Positions 55,562 through 64,000 of a DNA stretch of 64,000 nt are shown piece after piece. Origin of the DNA: CAWGMT01 sp963823675 (GTDB lineage Bacteria; Planctomycetota; Planctomycetia; Isosphaerales; Isosphaeraceae). Under the pieces are notes generated by a model. It searched no databases and was not told the origin of the DNA. It saw nothing but the letters and a program-made list of their open reading frames with translations. Where the stretch lies: NCBI GenBank assembly GCA_963823675.1, contig CAWGMT010000007.1, positions 62,001 to 126,000 on the forward strand. The letters run 5' to 3'. Numbering within the stretch: position 1 is the first letter of the stretch; each line of letters begins with the position of its first letter. A program made the position numbers and the translations under genes.

Positions 55562-56631
55562 GGGCGACCCTTGGATCGCTCGGCCAAGACCGCCGCGGCC
55601 GATCGCGGCGGCTCGCCGATCGGCGCTGGCGACCTCGACCTCACGCAAGAAGCCAGCCGCGTTCTCGGGGGGAACCGGGTTGATGTAAAAGCCCGAGCCC
55701 CACTCGAAACCGGCGACCTTGGTCAAACGAGGAATGACCTCGATGTGCCAATGGTAATGCGGCAGCTCGCCATGGTCAAACGGAGCGGTGTGAATGATGT
55801 AGTTGTACGCCGGGCTGTCGAGCGCCAGCTCGAGCTTGTTCAGAACTCTGGTGGAGCACAAGTCCCAGGTCGTCGACGCCCGGCTTGGGGATGTTCTCGA
55901 AGTGGCTGGAGTGGGTCTTGGGCACGATCCAGGTCTCGAAGGGAAATCGGCTGGCGAACGGACAGAACGCCGTGAAATGGGTCGAGTCGAGCACGATCCG
56001 CTTTTCGCCGGCGAGCTCTTGCTGGACCATGTCGCAGAAGATGCAACGGCCGCGGTAGTTGTAGAATTCCAGCGCCCCGGTCATTTCCTCCCAGACCGAG
56101 ATCGGCACGATCGGGGTGACGATCAACTGGCTGTGCGTGTGCTCGAGGCTGGCTCCGCCCGCCGCGCCGACGTTCTTGAAGAGCATGCCGTGGACCAGCC
56201 GGTTGTCCTTCTTCAGGTCGACCAAGCCGATCGCGATAGACCCAGATGACTTCGCGGATGTTCTCGGCGCTCAGCGTGGCCATGCTCTTGTGGTGAACCG
56301 GGCTCTCGATGATGACCTCGTGCGCGCCGATGCCATCCATCAGGTCGTAGATGCCGTCGCCCCGCTTGTTGAGGTTTCCCTCGATCTTCAGGGCCGGGAA
56401 CCGGTTGGGAACGACCCGGATCCGCCAGCCCGGCCCATTGGGCCGCGAGCCGAAATCGCGATAGGCGAGGATTTCGGGCGGCGTCTTGTCCTCGTGGCCT
56501 TCGCAGAACGGGCAGACCACGGATGGCTCGGTCGCCGGAGCCTCGCTCTTGAAGTCGTGGGGGCGCTTGGCCCGCTCGTGCGCGATGATCACCCACCGAC
56601 CGACGATCGGGTCTTTTCGCAGCTCGGGCAT
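55562..56631 (-). pseudogene. galT: galactose-1-phosphate uridylyltransferase, two frameshifts, no stop before next gene
   Basis: Starts MPELRKDPIVGRWVIIAHER with CPFCEG, then near 56222 one extra base breaks the frame; the second frame has CIFCDMVQQE and the active site SLEHTHSQLIVTP (H-x-H-x-Q), then near 55860 a further extra base; the third frame reads LNKLELALDSPAYNYIIHTA and ends with YINPVPPENAAGFLREVEVA. No stop codon occurs between this end and the next gene's ATG at 55561, in the same frame. The enzyme exchanges UDP between glucose-1-P and galactose-1-P. It probably supplies or drains sugar nucleotides for the neighbouring alpha-glucan genes. Confidence 0.85.
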
Positions 56632-56652
56632 CGTCGGTCTCCTCCTAAGAGA

Positions 56653-58849
56653 TCAGACTTGCCACATGATCCGCTCGAAATCGGGTGACGGGACGGTCAG
56701 CTCGAAGATTCCCTCGCGCGGCGCTCGGTCGAGGCTGGAATCAGCCTTGAGTAGCTCGACATAAAACCGAATCGAATCGCCGGGCGCCAGATCCAGCCGC
56801 GCGAACGGCACGGCGAGCTCGAGGATCGGTGCCGGTGGCGACCTGCGACGGTCGTGCCGTTGGCCACGGGGCGGCCCGCATGATGCAGAAAAGCGGCCGG
56901 ATGGCTCGCGGACGGCTCCATCACCACGATCTCCCGCTCCGCCGGGTCGACGAAGCCGATCCGCAGGCGATCGACCTCGGCCAGCCGCTCGCGCGCCGGC
57001 CCTCCCTCGGTGTCGACTCGGACCAAGAGCCGCTCGGCATCGAACCCGAACCAGACGGAGTGCAGCAGGCCGCGGGTGACCAGCGTCATCGTCCCGCGAT
57101 CGTTGCCGCAGACGATAGCGCGCGGCGTCGATCCACTCGAAATAGGTGGCGCGGCCGTCGATCTTGACTTTCAAGAAGCTGACCGGCTGGTCGTGCAGCG
57201 GCCGGTGTGCACCCGCCCGTGAGATCGGCGTGAACAAGCCGCCGGGCGGATCGCAGCCCAGGAGAGTGTACACGTTTCGCAGGTGCTTGCGGAACAGATG
57301 ATCGAACAGCGCGTCGAGGGCCGAAGAATGGTCGTCGCCGTACCACCAGAACCAGTCGGAGCCCTGGGCGATGTAGATCTCGTTCCAGGCCCGGGCCAGC
57401 GCCGCCGGATCGTGCCGCCGGCTCTTCTCCTCTGCCACCAGGAACTCGCGGGCCGCGTGCAGAGCGTCCCAGCCGCGGTTGTCTTCGGGATGGCCGATCC
57501 AGATGGCGAAGTTGTGGCTGATCCAGCTCCCCGCAAAGAGCCGCTGCACCGTGTCGGCAGGCGGGATGCTGCCGCAGGAACTCGCCAATCTTGACCGGCC
57601 GGACCCGCGGATCGCGCGCAACTCCCTGGTAGACCGAGCGCAGGAATGACACGCCGCCGTCGGGATAATACTCCCAGCAGTTCTCGCCATCGAGGATCAC
57701 CGACACCAGTGTCGCCGGATTGTGGCGGCACGCATCGCCAATGGCGTGAAGCTTCGCCAGAAAGTCGGCGGCCGCGACCGGGCCTGGACTTCGCTGATAG
57801 TGAAACCCGATCTGATCGGACATCGAATGGTCGCGGAAGATGATCGCCAGCTCGTGGTCCGCTTCGCGGACCTTCCACGCTCGATAAAGCAACTCGGGGT
57901 GGCGCACATGACCGCGGCTGTCGCGACCGATCCTGCCCCCGGTCGAGCAGCCCAGGATCTCCTCATCGGTCGCGATCCACTCGATGCCGTGACTGGCCAG
58001 AAGCGGTATCAGGGCCTGGGACACCGATCCCTCCGACGGCCACATGCCGCGCGGCCGCTCGCCGAAGTGGCGAGTGTGGCTTTCGACCGCCCGCCGAACG
58101 TGCGCGGCGGCATCATCGGCGTAGCCCCCTCGATATCCCGGCAGCGCAACGTCGGGCATCGCCTCCCGAGCCGAGTTCTTGTCGAGCAAGAGCGGAAGAA
58201 TGGGGTGGAAAAAGGGACTGGTTGTCAACTCGATCTGGCCCCGCTCCGCCAGCTTGCGATGCCGCGGTATCACCTCGGCCAAAAGCTCACGCTGCTTGTC
58301 CAGAAGCCAGTGCTTTTCGTCCTCGGTGTAGTACCGCCCTTTCTCCCGAAACTCGGCTAGCTCGTGGTCGGTTTCAAAGAGCAGGGGATGAAACCAGGCC
58401 AGGTTGGACCAGACCTGAAGGTCGCGCAAATCGCGGGGCCGGAACCGGCCCAGAGCGTGCTTGGCAGGCGTGTTCCACGCCGACCGCATCATGTAAAGCT
58501 CATGGTAACGATGATGCGGCCGGATCATCGAATCGGGACTGGCCATGAAGAAATTGTCGAGCACGTAGCAAGCCGCCTCGTCATTCAGGCCGTCAACGGG
58601 CTTGCGGGAATGAATCAGATGGGTGTCGGTCGCGCCGTTCACGTAGGCTTCAAGCTGAACCAGCAGGCTCGGCACCAGGTTGATCGTGCAGGCAAACTCG
58701 GGCACTTCTTCGAGATGCAGCGCCATCCCCAGGTAGTCTTTGGTCGCGTGCAGCCGCACCCACGGCATCGGGTTTTCGCCGGCGACATCATCAGGATAGT
58801 AAGGCTGATGATGGTGCCATACAAGCGCCAGAGAAACCATTGCCATCAT
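56653..58849 (-). pseudogene. GH57 glycoside hydrolase (amylopullulanase/alpha-amylase type), frameshifted
   Basis: From ATG 58849, about 430 residues are intact: VSLALVWHHHQPYYPDDVAG (motif 1), LTTSPFFHPILPLL (motif 2), GMWPSEGSVSQALIP (nucleophile Glu) and VILDGENCWEYYPDGG (acid Asp). The frame changes near 57560, continues with SWISHNFAIWIGHPEDNRGW and NEIYIAQGSDWFWWYGDDHS, shifts again near 57100 and near 56830, and ends PSPDFERIMWQV with TGA at 56653. The catalytic domain is complete before the first shift. It would act on alpha-glucans in the cytoplasm. It follows glgA. Confidence 0.8.
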
Positions 58850-58890
58850 TAGCCTTTCAACACCAGCGCCAGGGAAGCCATTGCCATCTT
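58850..58890 (-). repeat. partial duplication of the GH57 5' end
   Basis: Just before the GH57 start, ATGGCAATGGCTTCCCTGGC (reads MAMASLALVLKG then TAA) is a near copy of ATGGCAATGGTTTCTCTGGC inside the gene start (MAMVSLALVW). A 36-bp tandem duplication including the start codon; the upstream copy is a 12-codon leader frame whose stop TAATG touches the real start. Confidence 0.6.
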
Positions 58891-58952
58891 TAGCCCGTTA
58901 ACCAGAAGATAGATCGCCCCTCGTGATATGCTCGGAACCTGTCGCGCCAAAC

Positions 58953-60488
58953 TTAAGGACTTCCCGCCCCGGTGCCAGACCGGCTTGGCGGGTCGCTCCC
59001 ATCCGCTGCAGATTTGCGGGACCGGCCCCTGCGCCGAATCTCCTCGTACAGCCGGAGATAGGCAGACGCGCTGTGACCCCACGACCAGTCGGCCCTCATT
59101 CCGCTTTGAACCAGCCCCCGCCAGGACTCGCGATCGGCCCAAAGCGCCAGAGCACGCTCGATCGCATGCCAGAGCGCCGAGCCGGTCGGTTCGGCGAACA
59201 CAAACCCCGTGGCGGTCGAGTCAGCAAGCGTCCGGGCATCCACGTCCACGACCGTATCGGCCAGCCCCCCGGTGGCGCGAACCAAGGGCACAGTTCCATG
59301 CGCCAGGCTGTAAAGTTGATTCAACCCGCAAGGCTCGAACCGGCTCGGCATCAACGAGATATCGGCGCCGGCCTCGATCTGGTGGGCCAGCTCGTCGCAG
59401 AATCCCAGATGAGCCCAGAACTTGTCGGGATGCCTCCGCGCCAGATCGGCGAGCAGGGCATGAAACTCGGGGAGCCCTTCGCCCAGCACGACCACCTGGA
59501 CGTCGCGCTCGAGCAGCCGCTCGGCGACCTCGGCCAGCAGGTCCCAACCTTTTTGCCGGTCAAGCCGCCCAATCTGCGCGAACAGAGGAACCTCCGGCCG
59601 TTCGGCCAAACCCGCCCTCTTTTGCAGCCAGCCCTTGCACACCGGCTTGCCCTGAAACACAGTCGCACGGTCGTAACGCTGAATAAGTGCCGGCTCGCGG
59701 CTGGGGCTCCAGAGATCGGTGTCGATTCCATTGACGATCCCCCAAAGATCGGCCTGTCGGTATCGCAGCAATCCGTCCAATCTCGATCCGAGCGCCGGCG
59801 TCTGGATCTCCCTGGCGTAAGTCGGGCTCACGGCGTTCAGCATGTCGGCGAACACCAGCCCCGCCTTCAGAAAGCACAAACTCCCGTAGAACTCGAGCTG
59901 GCCCGGGTTGAAAAGGCCCCAGTCCAAACCGGTCAGTCCCATGGCCCAGCGCGGAAACTGGCCGAGAAAGGCCAGATTGTGGATCGTGAACAATGAGCCC
60001 GCCGCGTCAAGCGCCGTCGCGCGCTCGTAGCGAGTCTTCAAATAGGCCGGAATGAGCCCCGTTTGCCAGTCGTTACAATGGATGACGTCGGGTCGGATGC
60101 CGAGCGATTGAATCGCCTCCAGCACCGCGAGATTGAAGAAAATGAATCTCTCGGCATTATCCGGGTAATCAGCCCCACCGTCTCCGTAGATGCCGTCCCG
60201 GTCGAAATACCGCGGTTGGTCGATCAAGTAGAATGGAACGTTTGATCCGGTTGGGACGCTCTTGTAAACCGAACCCGCGATCAACTCGGAGCCAACCTGG
60301 ATCCTGAGGTCGATGCCAGTGCGCGCGATTGCCTGGCCCGCGGCCCGGACGCAACGATAGGCGGGAAGAAAAATGGCGGTCGTGTGCCCTTGCCGCTCCA
60401 AGGCGCGCGGCAGCGCCCCAATAACATCCCCCAGTCCCCCCGTCTTGGCAAAAGGAACGGCTTCCGAGGCGACGAAGATCACATGCAT
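58953..60488 (-). CDS. glgA: glycogen synthase (ADP-glucose type)
   Basis: 511 residues, intact. GT5 enzyme that adds glucose from ADP-glucose to glycogen. MHVIFVASEAVPFAKTGGLG holds the KTGGL ADP-glucose loop; VIHCNDWQTGLIPAYLKTRY, LFTIHNLAFLGQFPRW, GIVNGIDTDLWSP and SLMPSRFEPCGLNQLYSLAH (the E-P-C-G-L-x-Q acceptor loop) are all as expected. First gene of the cluster glgA-GH57-galT-GH57 on the minus strand. The C-terminal tail after YLRLYEEIRRRG is arginine-rich and variable. Confidence 0.96.
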   Translation of the reverse strand: MHVIFVASEAVPFAKTGGLGDVIGALPRALERQGHTTAIFLPAYRCVRAAGQAIARTGIDLRIQVGSELIAGSVYKSVPTGSNVPFYLIDQPRYFDRDGIYGDGGADYPDNAERFIFFNLAVLEAIQSLGIRPDVIHCNDWQTGLIPAYLKTRYERATALDAAGSLFTIHNLAFLGQFPRWAMGLTGLDWGLFNPGQLEFYGSLCFLKAGLVFADMLNAVSPTYAREIQTPALGSRLDGLLRYRQADLWGIVNGIDTDLWSPSREPALIQRYDRATVFQGKPVCKGWLQKRAGLAERPEVPLFAQIGRLDRQKGWDLLAEVAERLLERDVQVVVLGEGLPEFHALLADLARRHPDKFWAHLGFCDELAHQIEAGADISLMPSRFEPCGLNQLYSLAHGTVPLVRATGGLADTVVDVDARTLADSTATGFVFAEPTGSALWHAIERALALWADRESWRGLVQSGMRADWSWGHSASAYLRLYEEIRRRGRSRKSAADGSDPPSRSGTGAGSP

Positions 60489-60726
60489 CCTTGGTGACGC
60501 TCCCGCGGCGAGCGCGATTTAGCTCAGGTGGGACTGGACTGGAGCAATCAAAACGTCGGGGGCATAGCCTAACCCTACCTTAGCAAACCGGTTCCGGCGC
60601 CCGCTACACCTCCCGCCGTTGGAGTTTACTTTGCTGCGCAGCGCTCACTCTTTGCGTCCCGATCGAGGAGATCGAAGAGGTTCGCGACCTCTGGATTGAG
60701 GGATGCCCTGACGATGCCCGTGCCGA

Positions 60727-61656
60727 TCAGAAACCGACGTCGACTGTCAGGTCGATGGGAACGGACAGACGTTCGGTCTCAAAAAAGGTCACTCTGATCG
60801 TGACTTTCTCGAATTTCTTTTCGAGCGCGTAGCCGCTAGTCGTCCGGACGTTGTTGCCGAACGTATTGGTCGATGTCCCGGTCGTCTGGCTCTTGATGTC
60901 CTGGCCGCCGGCGTCCAGGAATGCGACGGACTTGATCGCGCTAATCGGCTGATCCATTTCGAGCGTGATCTCGGTGCCGGGCTGGGCCGCCGGCTGGCCG
61001 GGAAAATTCAATCTGAAGCCTCCCCCTTGCCCGGGTTTTACGGTAATCGGAATTGATCCCGCGTGAATCTTGGTTACGGCGGCGAGATTGACATTCTTCT
61101 TTTCAACAGTCTTCTCAGCCGCCGAACAATTAAAGACGAGGTTGGCCTTGATGGTGATCTTGCTCGCGCCCGAAGTGGGCAACGCCGGCCCCCTCACCTT
61201 GATAATGAAGGAATGACCGTCGGGGCTATTCTCGGCGATGAGGGGTGCGCTGTCATCATCACCGAAGTTAATGACGAAGCCTTTGTTCTTCGGCTTGCGT
61301 TTTGCCTTCGAGAGGTCGGCCTTCTTGTCATCCGTGAAGCTGGTGAGCTTGCTCGCCTTGGGATCGAAGCCGATGATGGCTTTGCCGGGCTGCGTGACGA
61401 GTAGCGTCACGCTCGTTCCCTCGTCTACGAACTGACCGAACCTCATCGTCTTCATCCCGGGTTGCTGCTCCGGACCTTTGATGTCTCGGTCAACGGTCAA
61501 ACCGAGAACCTCGACTTTGGCCGCCGAATCGGCCTTGGCGATCGGCGACGCGTTCCTCGTTTTCGAACGACTCTGAAAGCCCTGGAGATCCGGCGCGCCG
61601 GTGAAGGCGAGCGCGATGCCAGCGGAAAGGATCACGGTCTGCTTCTTGATGTTCAT
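60727..61656 (-). CDS. secreted hypothetical protein
   Basis: 309 residues from ATG 61656 (GGAG at the right distance). N-terminal TVILSAGIALAFTGAPDLQG is a likely signal peptide. The remainder has about eight predicted beta strands and DDDSAPLIAENSPDGHSFII, GASKITIKANLVFNCSAAEK, ITLEMDQPISAIKSVAFLDA. No known family was recognised. Probably periplasmic or surface-located. Confidence 0.7.
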   Translation of the reverse strand: MNIKKQTVILSAGIALAFTGAPDLQGFQSRSKTRNASPIAKADSAAKVEVLGLTVDRDIKGPEQQPGMKTMRFGQFVDEGTSVTLLVTQPGKAIIGFDPKASKLTSFTDDKKADLSKAKRKPKNKGFVINFGDDDSAPLIAENSPDGHSFIIKVRGPALPTSGASKITIKANLVFNCSAAEKTVEKKNVNLAAVTKIHAGSIPITVKPGQGGGFRLNFPGQPAAQPGTEITLEMDQPISAIKSVAFLDAGGQDIKSQTTGTSTNTFGNNVRTTSGYALEKKFEKVTIRVTFFETERLSVPIDLTVDVGF

Positions 61657-62003
61657 GGAGAACTCCTGATTCTGGGGGCTGTGAGAGCGATCAAGATCAT
61701 TGATAAGGCATCGATCGAGATGATCGATTTGAAGACTGGCCGCGCGGGTGACGTTCGCCAGAGACTGATACCGAATTCTCATTGGCGGCTACTTCACGTA
61801 ACTGCGCGCCGACTCCGATTGTCCACACAATCGGGTGTTCTTTCGGAAATTCCTTTCGCATGCATCCGCTCTCGCGCTGGCACCTCACGAGGCCGTCGTC
61901 AACAAAGCCGCGCTGAACAGTGTGCGACCGGCCCCGACCCGCATTTCAAAAGGTAGGGCCACGACTCATATCGAGGGATCACCTCAATGAGGAGGATCGT
62001 GCG
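61657..62003. other. no supported gene
   Basis: Divergent promoter region between the secreted protein and the LEPR-XLL fragment; no clear signal could be picked out beyond the GAGGAGGA ribosome site before 62004. Confidence 0.4.
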
Positions 62004-62204
62004 ATGACGTCCATACTCGACTCACTGCGATTTCGACACATCCACACTCGCCCCCGGCAAATGCGGCGCGACGGCCGCCGGCCAGGCCGCAGGGCTGTCT
62101 TGGAGTTCCAGCCGGGATCGGAGCTGATCGCCCTGGAACCCCGGACCCTGCTGTTCATTGTGAACTGGATCAACCCGGCCGGCGGCGACTGGGACACGGC
62201 GTAG
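62004..62204 (+). pseudogene. LEPR-XLL surface-protein N-terminus, truncated
   Basis: 66 residues after a strong GAGGAGGA: MTSILDSLRFRHIHTRPRQM, then ELIALEPRTLLFIVNWINPA, the LEPR-x-LL motif at the start of very large planctomycete surface proteins (cadherin-, calx-beta- or autotransporter-like), followed by the usual NW(I)NPAGGDWDTA. It stops there; sequence to about 62340 (DDGYNLGLHDSVVPTITYSG) in another frame resembles the next repeats, so the gene is the stump of a large surface protein. Confidence 0.6.
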
Positions 62205-62711
62205 TCTTCAATAATAACGGCACCGCCACCATCGACGACGGCTATAATCTCGGTTTGCACGACAGCGTCGTTCCCACAATAACCTACTCCGGCATCACCT
62301 TCGTCCAGAGCACTGCCGTGAAAGTTATGCCGATAGCGGCATAAGCACCATAATGCCGTCTTCCGGATTATGCCGACTGGGGTTCGCATGGTGATGCGAC
62401 CTCCGGCGCATTGCGCGGGTCCTTCACGGCCTTGAGATACGGTGCCATCCACGGGATTGTGAGTGATGCAAAGAGCGTCGCGGAACGCTATCATTGGGAG
62501 GATGGACAGTGCTGGGGCTTTGACCATCAATCGGTCACACAGGGGACGCTCGTGCGGTTGTCCAATGTGTAAAGGAATATCCCCCTCGCATCAACGGCAT
62601 CCGAGACGAGGGTTAAGGACTTACGTCAAACTTCCAATGTAAAGCCTGGACTAGAGAACGGACTTGGCAACTCGTAGTCCACCGCCCAAAGAACTTCGCG
62701 GGCTGCCCTCC
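62205..62711. other. decayed remainder of surface-protein gene
   Basis: After a short match to LEPR-XLL-type beta repeats there is no supported gene. A pair of near-inverted blocks, GCCGATAGCGGCATAAG and ATAATGCCGTCTTCC, near 62330-62365 may be an old insertion end. Confidence 0.35.
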
Positions 62712-64000
62712 ATGCGACGCGTCTTCCACCTCCCGGCTTTGGTGTCGATGGTCTGGGCCGCGTGGCTCGGGCTCGTGGCTGCGATGGCGGTGATGCTCGC
62801 ATTGCAGGTGTGGCACCCGCACTACCTGCCGGTGACGGTGTTGCTCGTCGCGCTGGTCGTGGCCGGGGTCTCACTGATCCTCGGTGGGTTGTGGCGGCTG
62901 ATCGTCGGGCCCCGACGGTTGCGGGCCCTGACCTGCCTGCTGCTGGGGCTGACGCCCCTGCTGTTCTGCGCGGGGCACTTCCTCTACGGGCTCAAGGACG
63001 GCTATTCAAGGGACATCCAGCTCGACCTCCCCTTGAAGATGCTGATGCCGTTCGGCGAGTCGTTCTTCGACCTGCTCACCCGCTTCCATTACCCGGTGCG
63101 AACCGGCGGCGAGACGGTCGTGATGATCGCGGAGCCCATGCCGGCGCGCCTGGGCAGGTCGCCGCGATGGACCGGCACATCAAGGCCCTGTGGGCGCGGC
63201 TGGGTGGAGTGTCGACGACCCGGCGCGTGCACTGGGTCCGCGGCTCGCTCATGGGCATCGGCGGCCACGCTATCTACGGCATGTGCCTGGGCAGCCGGCC
63301 GGGCGAGCAACCGGCCGACGCCGAGGGGCTCGCCTCGCTCGACCGGCACGAGGTCGCCCATTGCGTCCTCTCCAGCTTCATGCCTGCCTGGATCGAGCCC
63401 CCCTCCGTGCTGACCGAGGGCTGGGCCGAGGCCAACCAGGGTGACGACGAGAAAGCGGTGGCCGTCCGTGCGTTGAGATGCCGGGAGCAGGGCGAGTGGA
63501 TTCCGCTGCGCGAGATGGCCGGCCCTGTCTGGTACAATCGGCACCACTGGCCGGCCTATTTCCAGGGCGCTGCGCTAATCAACTACATCCTCCGCAAGCA
63601 CGGTCCCGAGAAATTCCTGGAGCTGTTCCGAACCTGCGGTCCGACAACCTTCGCCGATGATTGCCAGCGCGTCCTGGACGTGAGCCTCGACGAGCTTGAC
63701 GCGGCATACTGGGCGGACGTCAAGCAACTGGTCGGCGACGAGCCGACGCCCGTCGCCCGGCTCCGTGGCGTCAAGACCCATCCGCCCGTCAACCCCGCCG
63801 CATGGAATGCCTTCGTCGATGAGTACCATGCCGCGACCAGGATCCTGATCGCACCCTACGATCACGTGGACATGACCATCGAGCGGGCCTTTAACGGCAA
63901 GGACGAGCACGGCAAGCCGGAGACGGTCACCCACCGGATCGTGTACCGCCGCTCGGGCGACCTGATCGCCCGCCGGGCGGCCTATCCCGATGCCGGAGAG
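62712..64000 (+). pseudogene. membrane-anchored zinc metallopeptidase (HEVAH), frameshifted, partial
   Basis: Begins MRRVFHLPALVSMVWAAWLG with three to four membrane helices (LPVTVLLVALVVAGVSLILG, LLLGLTPLLFCAGHFLYGL), then FGESFFDLLTRFHYPVRTGG. Near 63150 one base seems to be missing; in the new frame come VAAMDRHIKALWARLGGVST, SLDRHEVAHCVLSSFMPAWI (the H-E-x-x-H zinc site with further acidic residue in LTEGWAEANQ), and WYNRHHWPAYFQGAALINYI. This layout (HEVAH...EGWAE) is of gluzincin peptidases such as peptidase MA-like. The gene leaves the right edge of the window. Confidence 0.7.

Overview
The window looks like a GC-rich Planctomycetota chromosome, most likely close to the Isosphaeraceae (inference from gene content, not from a marker tree). 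Supporting families: DUF1559 pseudopilin-like proteins with the FTLIELLVVIAIIAVL N-terminus, TIGR03067 proteins, a LEPR-XLL surface-protein N-terminus, DUF4058, DUF3616, secreted PQQ-type propellers, Hanks kinases fused to ATPases, and a TPR-CHAT protein. No rRNA, tRNA or CRISPR array was recognised.

Region 1 (1-34 kb) is an accessory, defence-rich region. A kinase-ATPase runs off the left edge. From about 3.2 to 21 kb at least seven copies, all in one orientation, of a repeat derived from a serine-resolvase element alternate with small gene modules: alpha/beta hydrolase + DUF4058; a three-gene HNH nuclease operon; a nuclease-like/NACHT/pentapeptide-repeat protein; a secreted duplicated-domain protein plus a RelE/ParE-type toxin pair and an IS3 remnant; a secreted TPR-CHAT-PDZ protein; DUF433/DUF5615 remnants plus a TIGR03067 protein. 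Only the copy near 10.1-11.0 kb carries a nearly whole resolvase. The layout resembles a cassette array. Then come remnants of a DUF6431/CHC2 mobile element (21-22.8 kb), an IetAS-like protease-ATPase defence pair (23-26.6 kb), an IS66 element with exact terminal inverted repeats and an internally deleted transposase (27.3-29.2 kb) beside an agmatine deiminase fragment, a PD-(D/E)XK-like protein next to an AbiV protein (30.8-32.3 kb), a broken tyrosine integrase, a decayed REP-type (RAYT) transposase and a REP hairpin.

Region 2 (34.9-53.2 kb) is mostly ordinary chromosome: an HtrA-like protease overlapping alaS, an EamA transporter, a glycosyltransferase with a 2-hydroxyacid dehydrogenase, a zinc-ribbon membrane protein, a RAYT transposase set among three REP arrays (44.0-45.5 kb), a PQQ-type propeller, a Gfo/Idh/MocA oxidoreductase, a second 2-hydroxyacid dehydrogenase, DUF1559 and DUF3616 proteins, and a lipoprotein.

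Region 3 (53.3-60.5 kb) is an alpha-glucan cluster read right to left: glgA, a GH57 glycosidase, galT and a second GH57 enzyme. Together they would link UDP/ADP-sugars, glycogen synthesis and alpha-glucan remodelling. glgA is intact, while the other three genes carry many single-base frameshifts. The right end holds a secreted protein, a LEPR-XLL fragment and a membrane-bound HEVAH metallopeptidase running off the edge.

About a dozen genes are interrupted by single-base shifts, often next to homopolymers, while long genes between them (TPR-CHAT, alaS, ietS, glgA) are intact. Uncorrected sequencing indels are the simplest explanation for many of these. Genes marked pseudogene should be read with that in mind.
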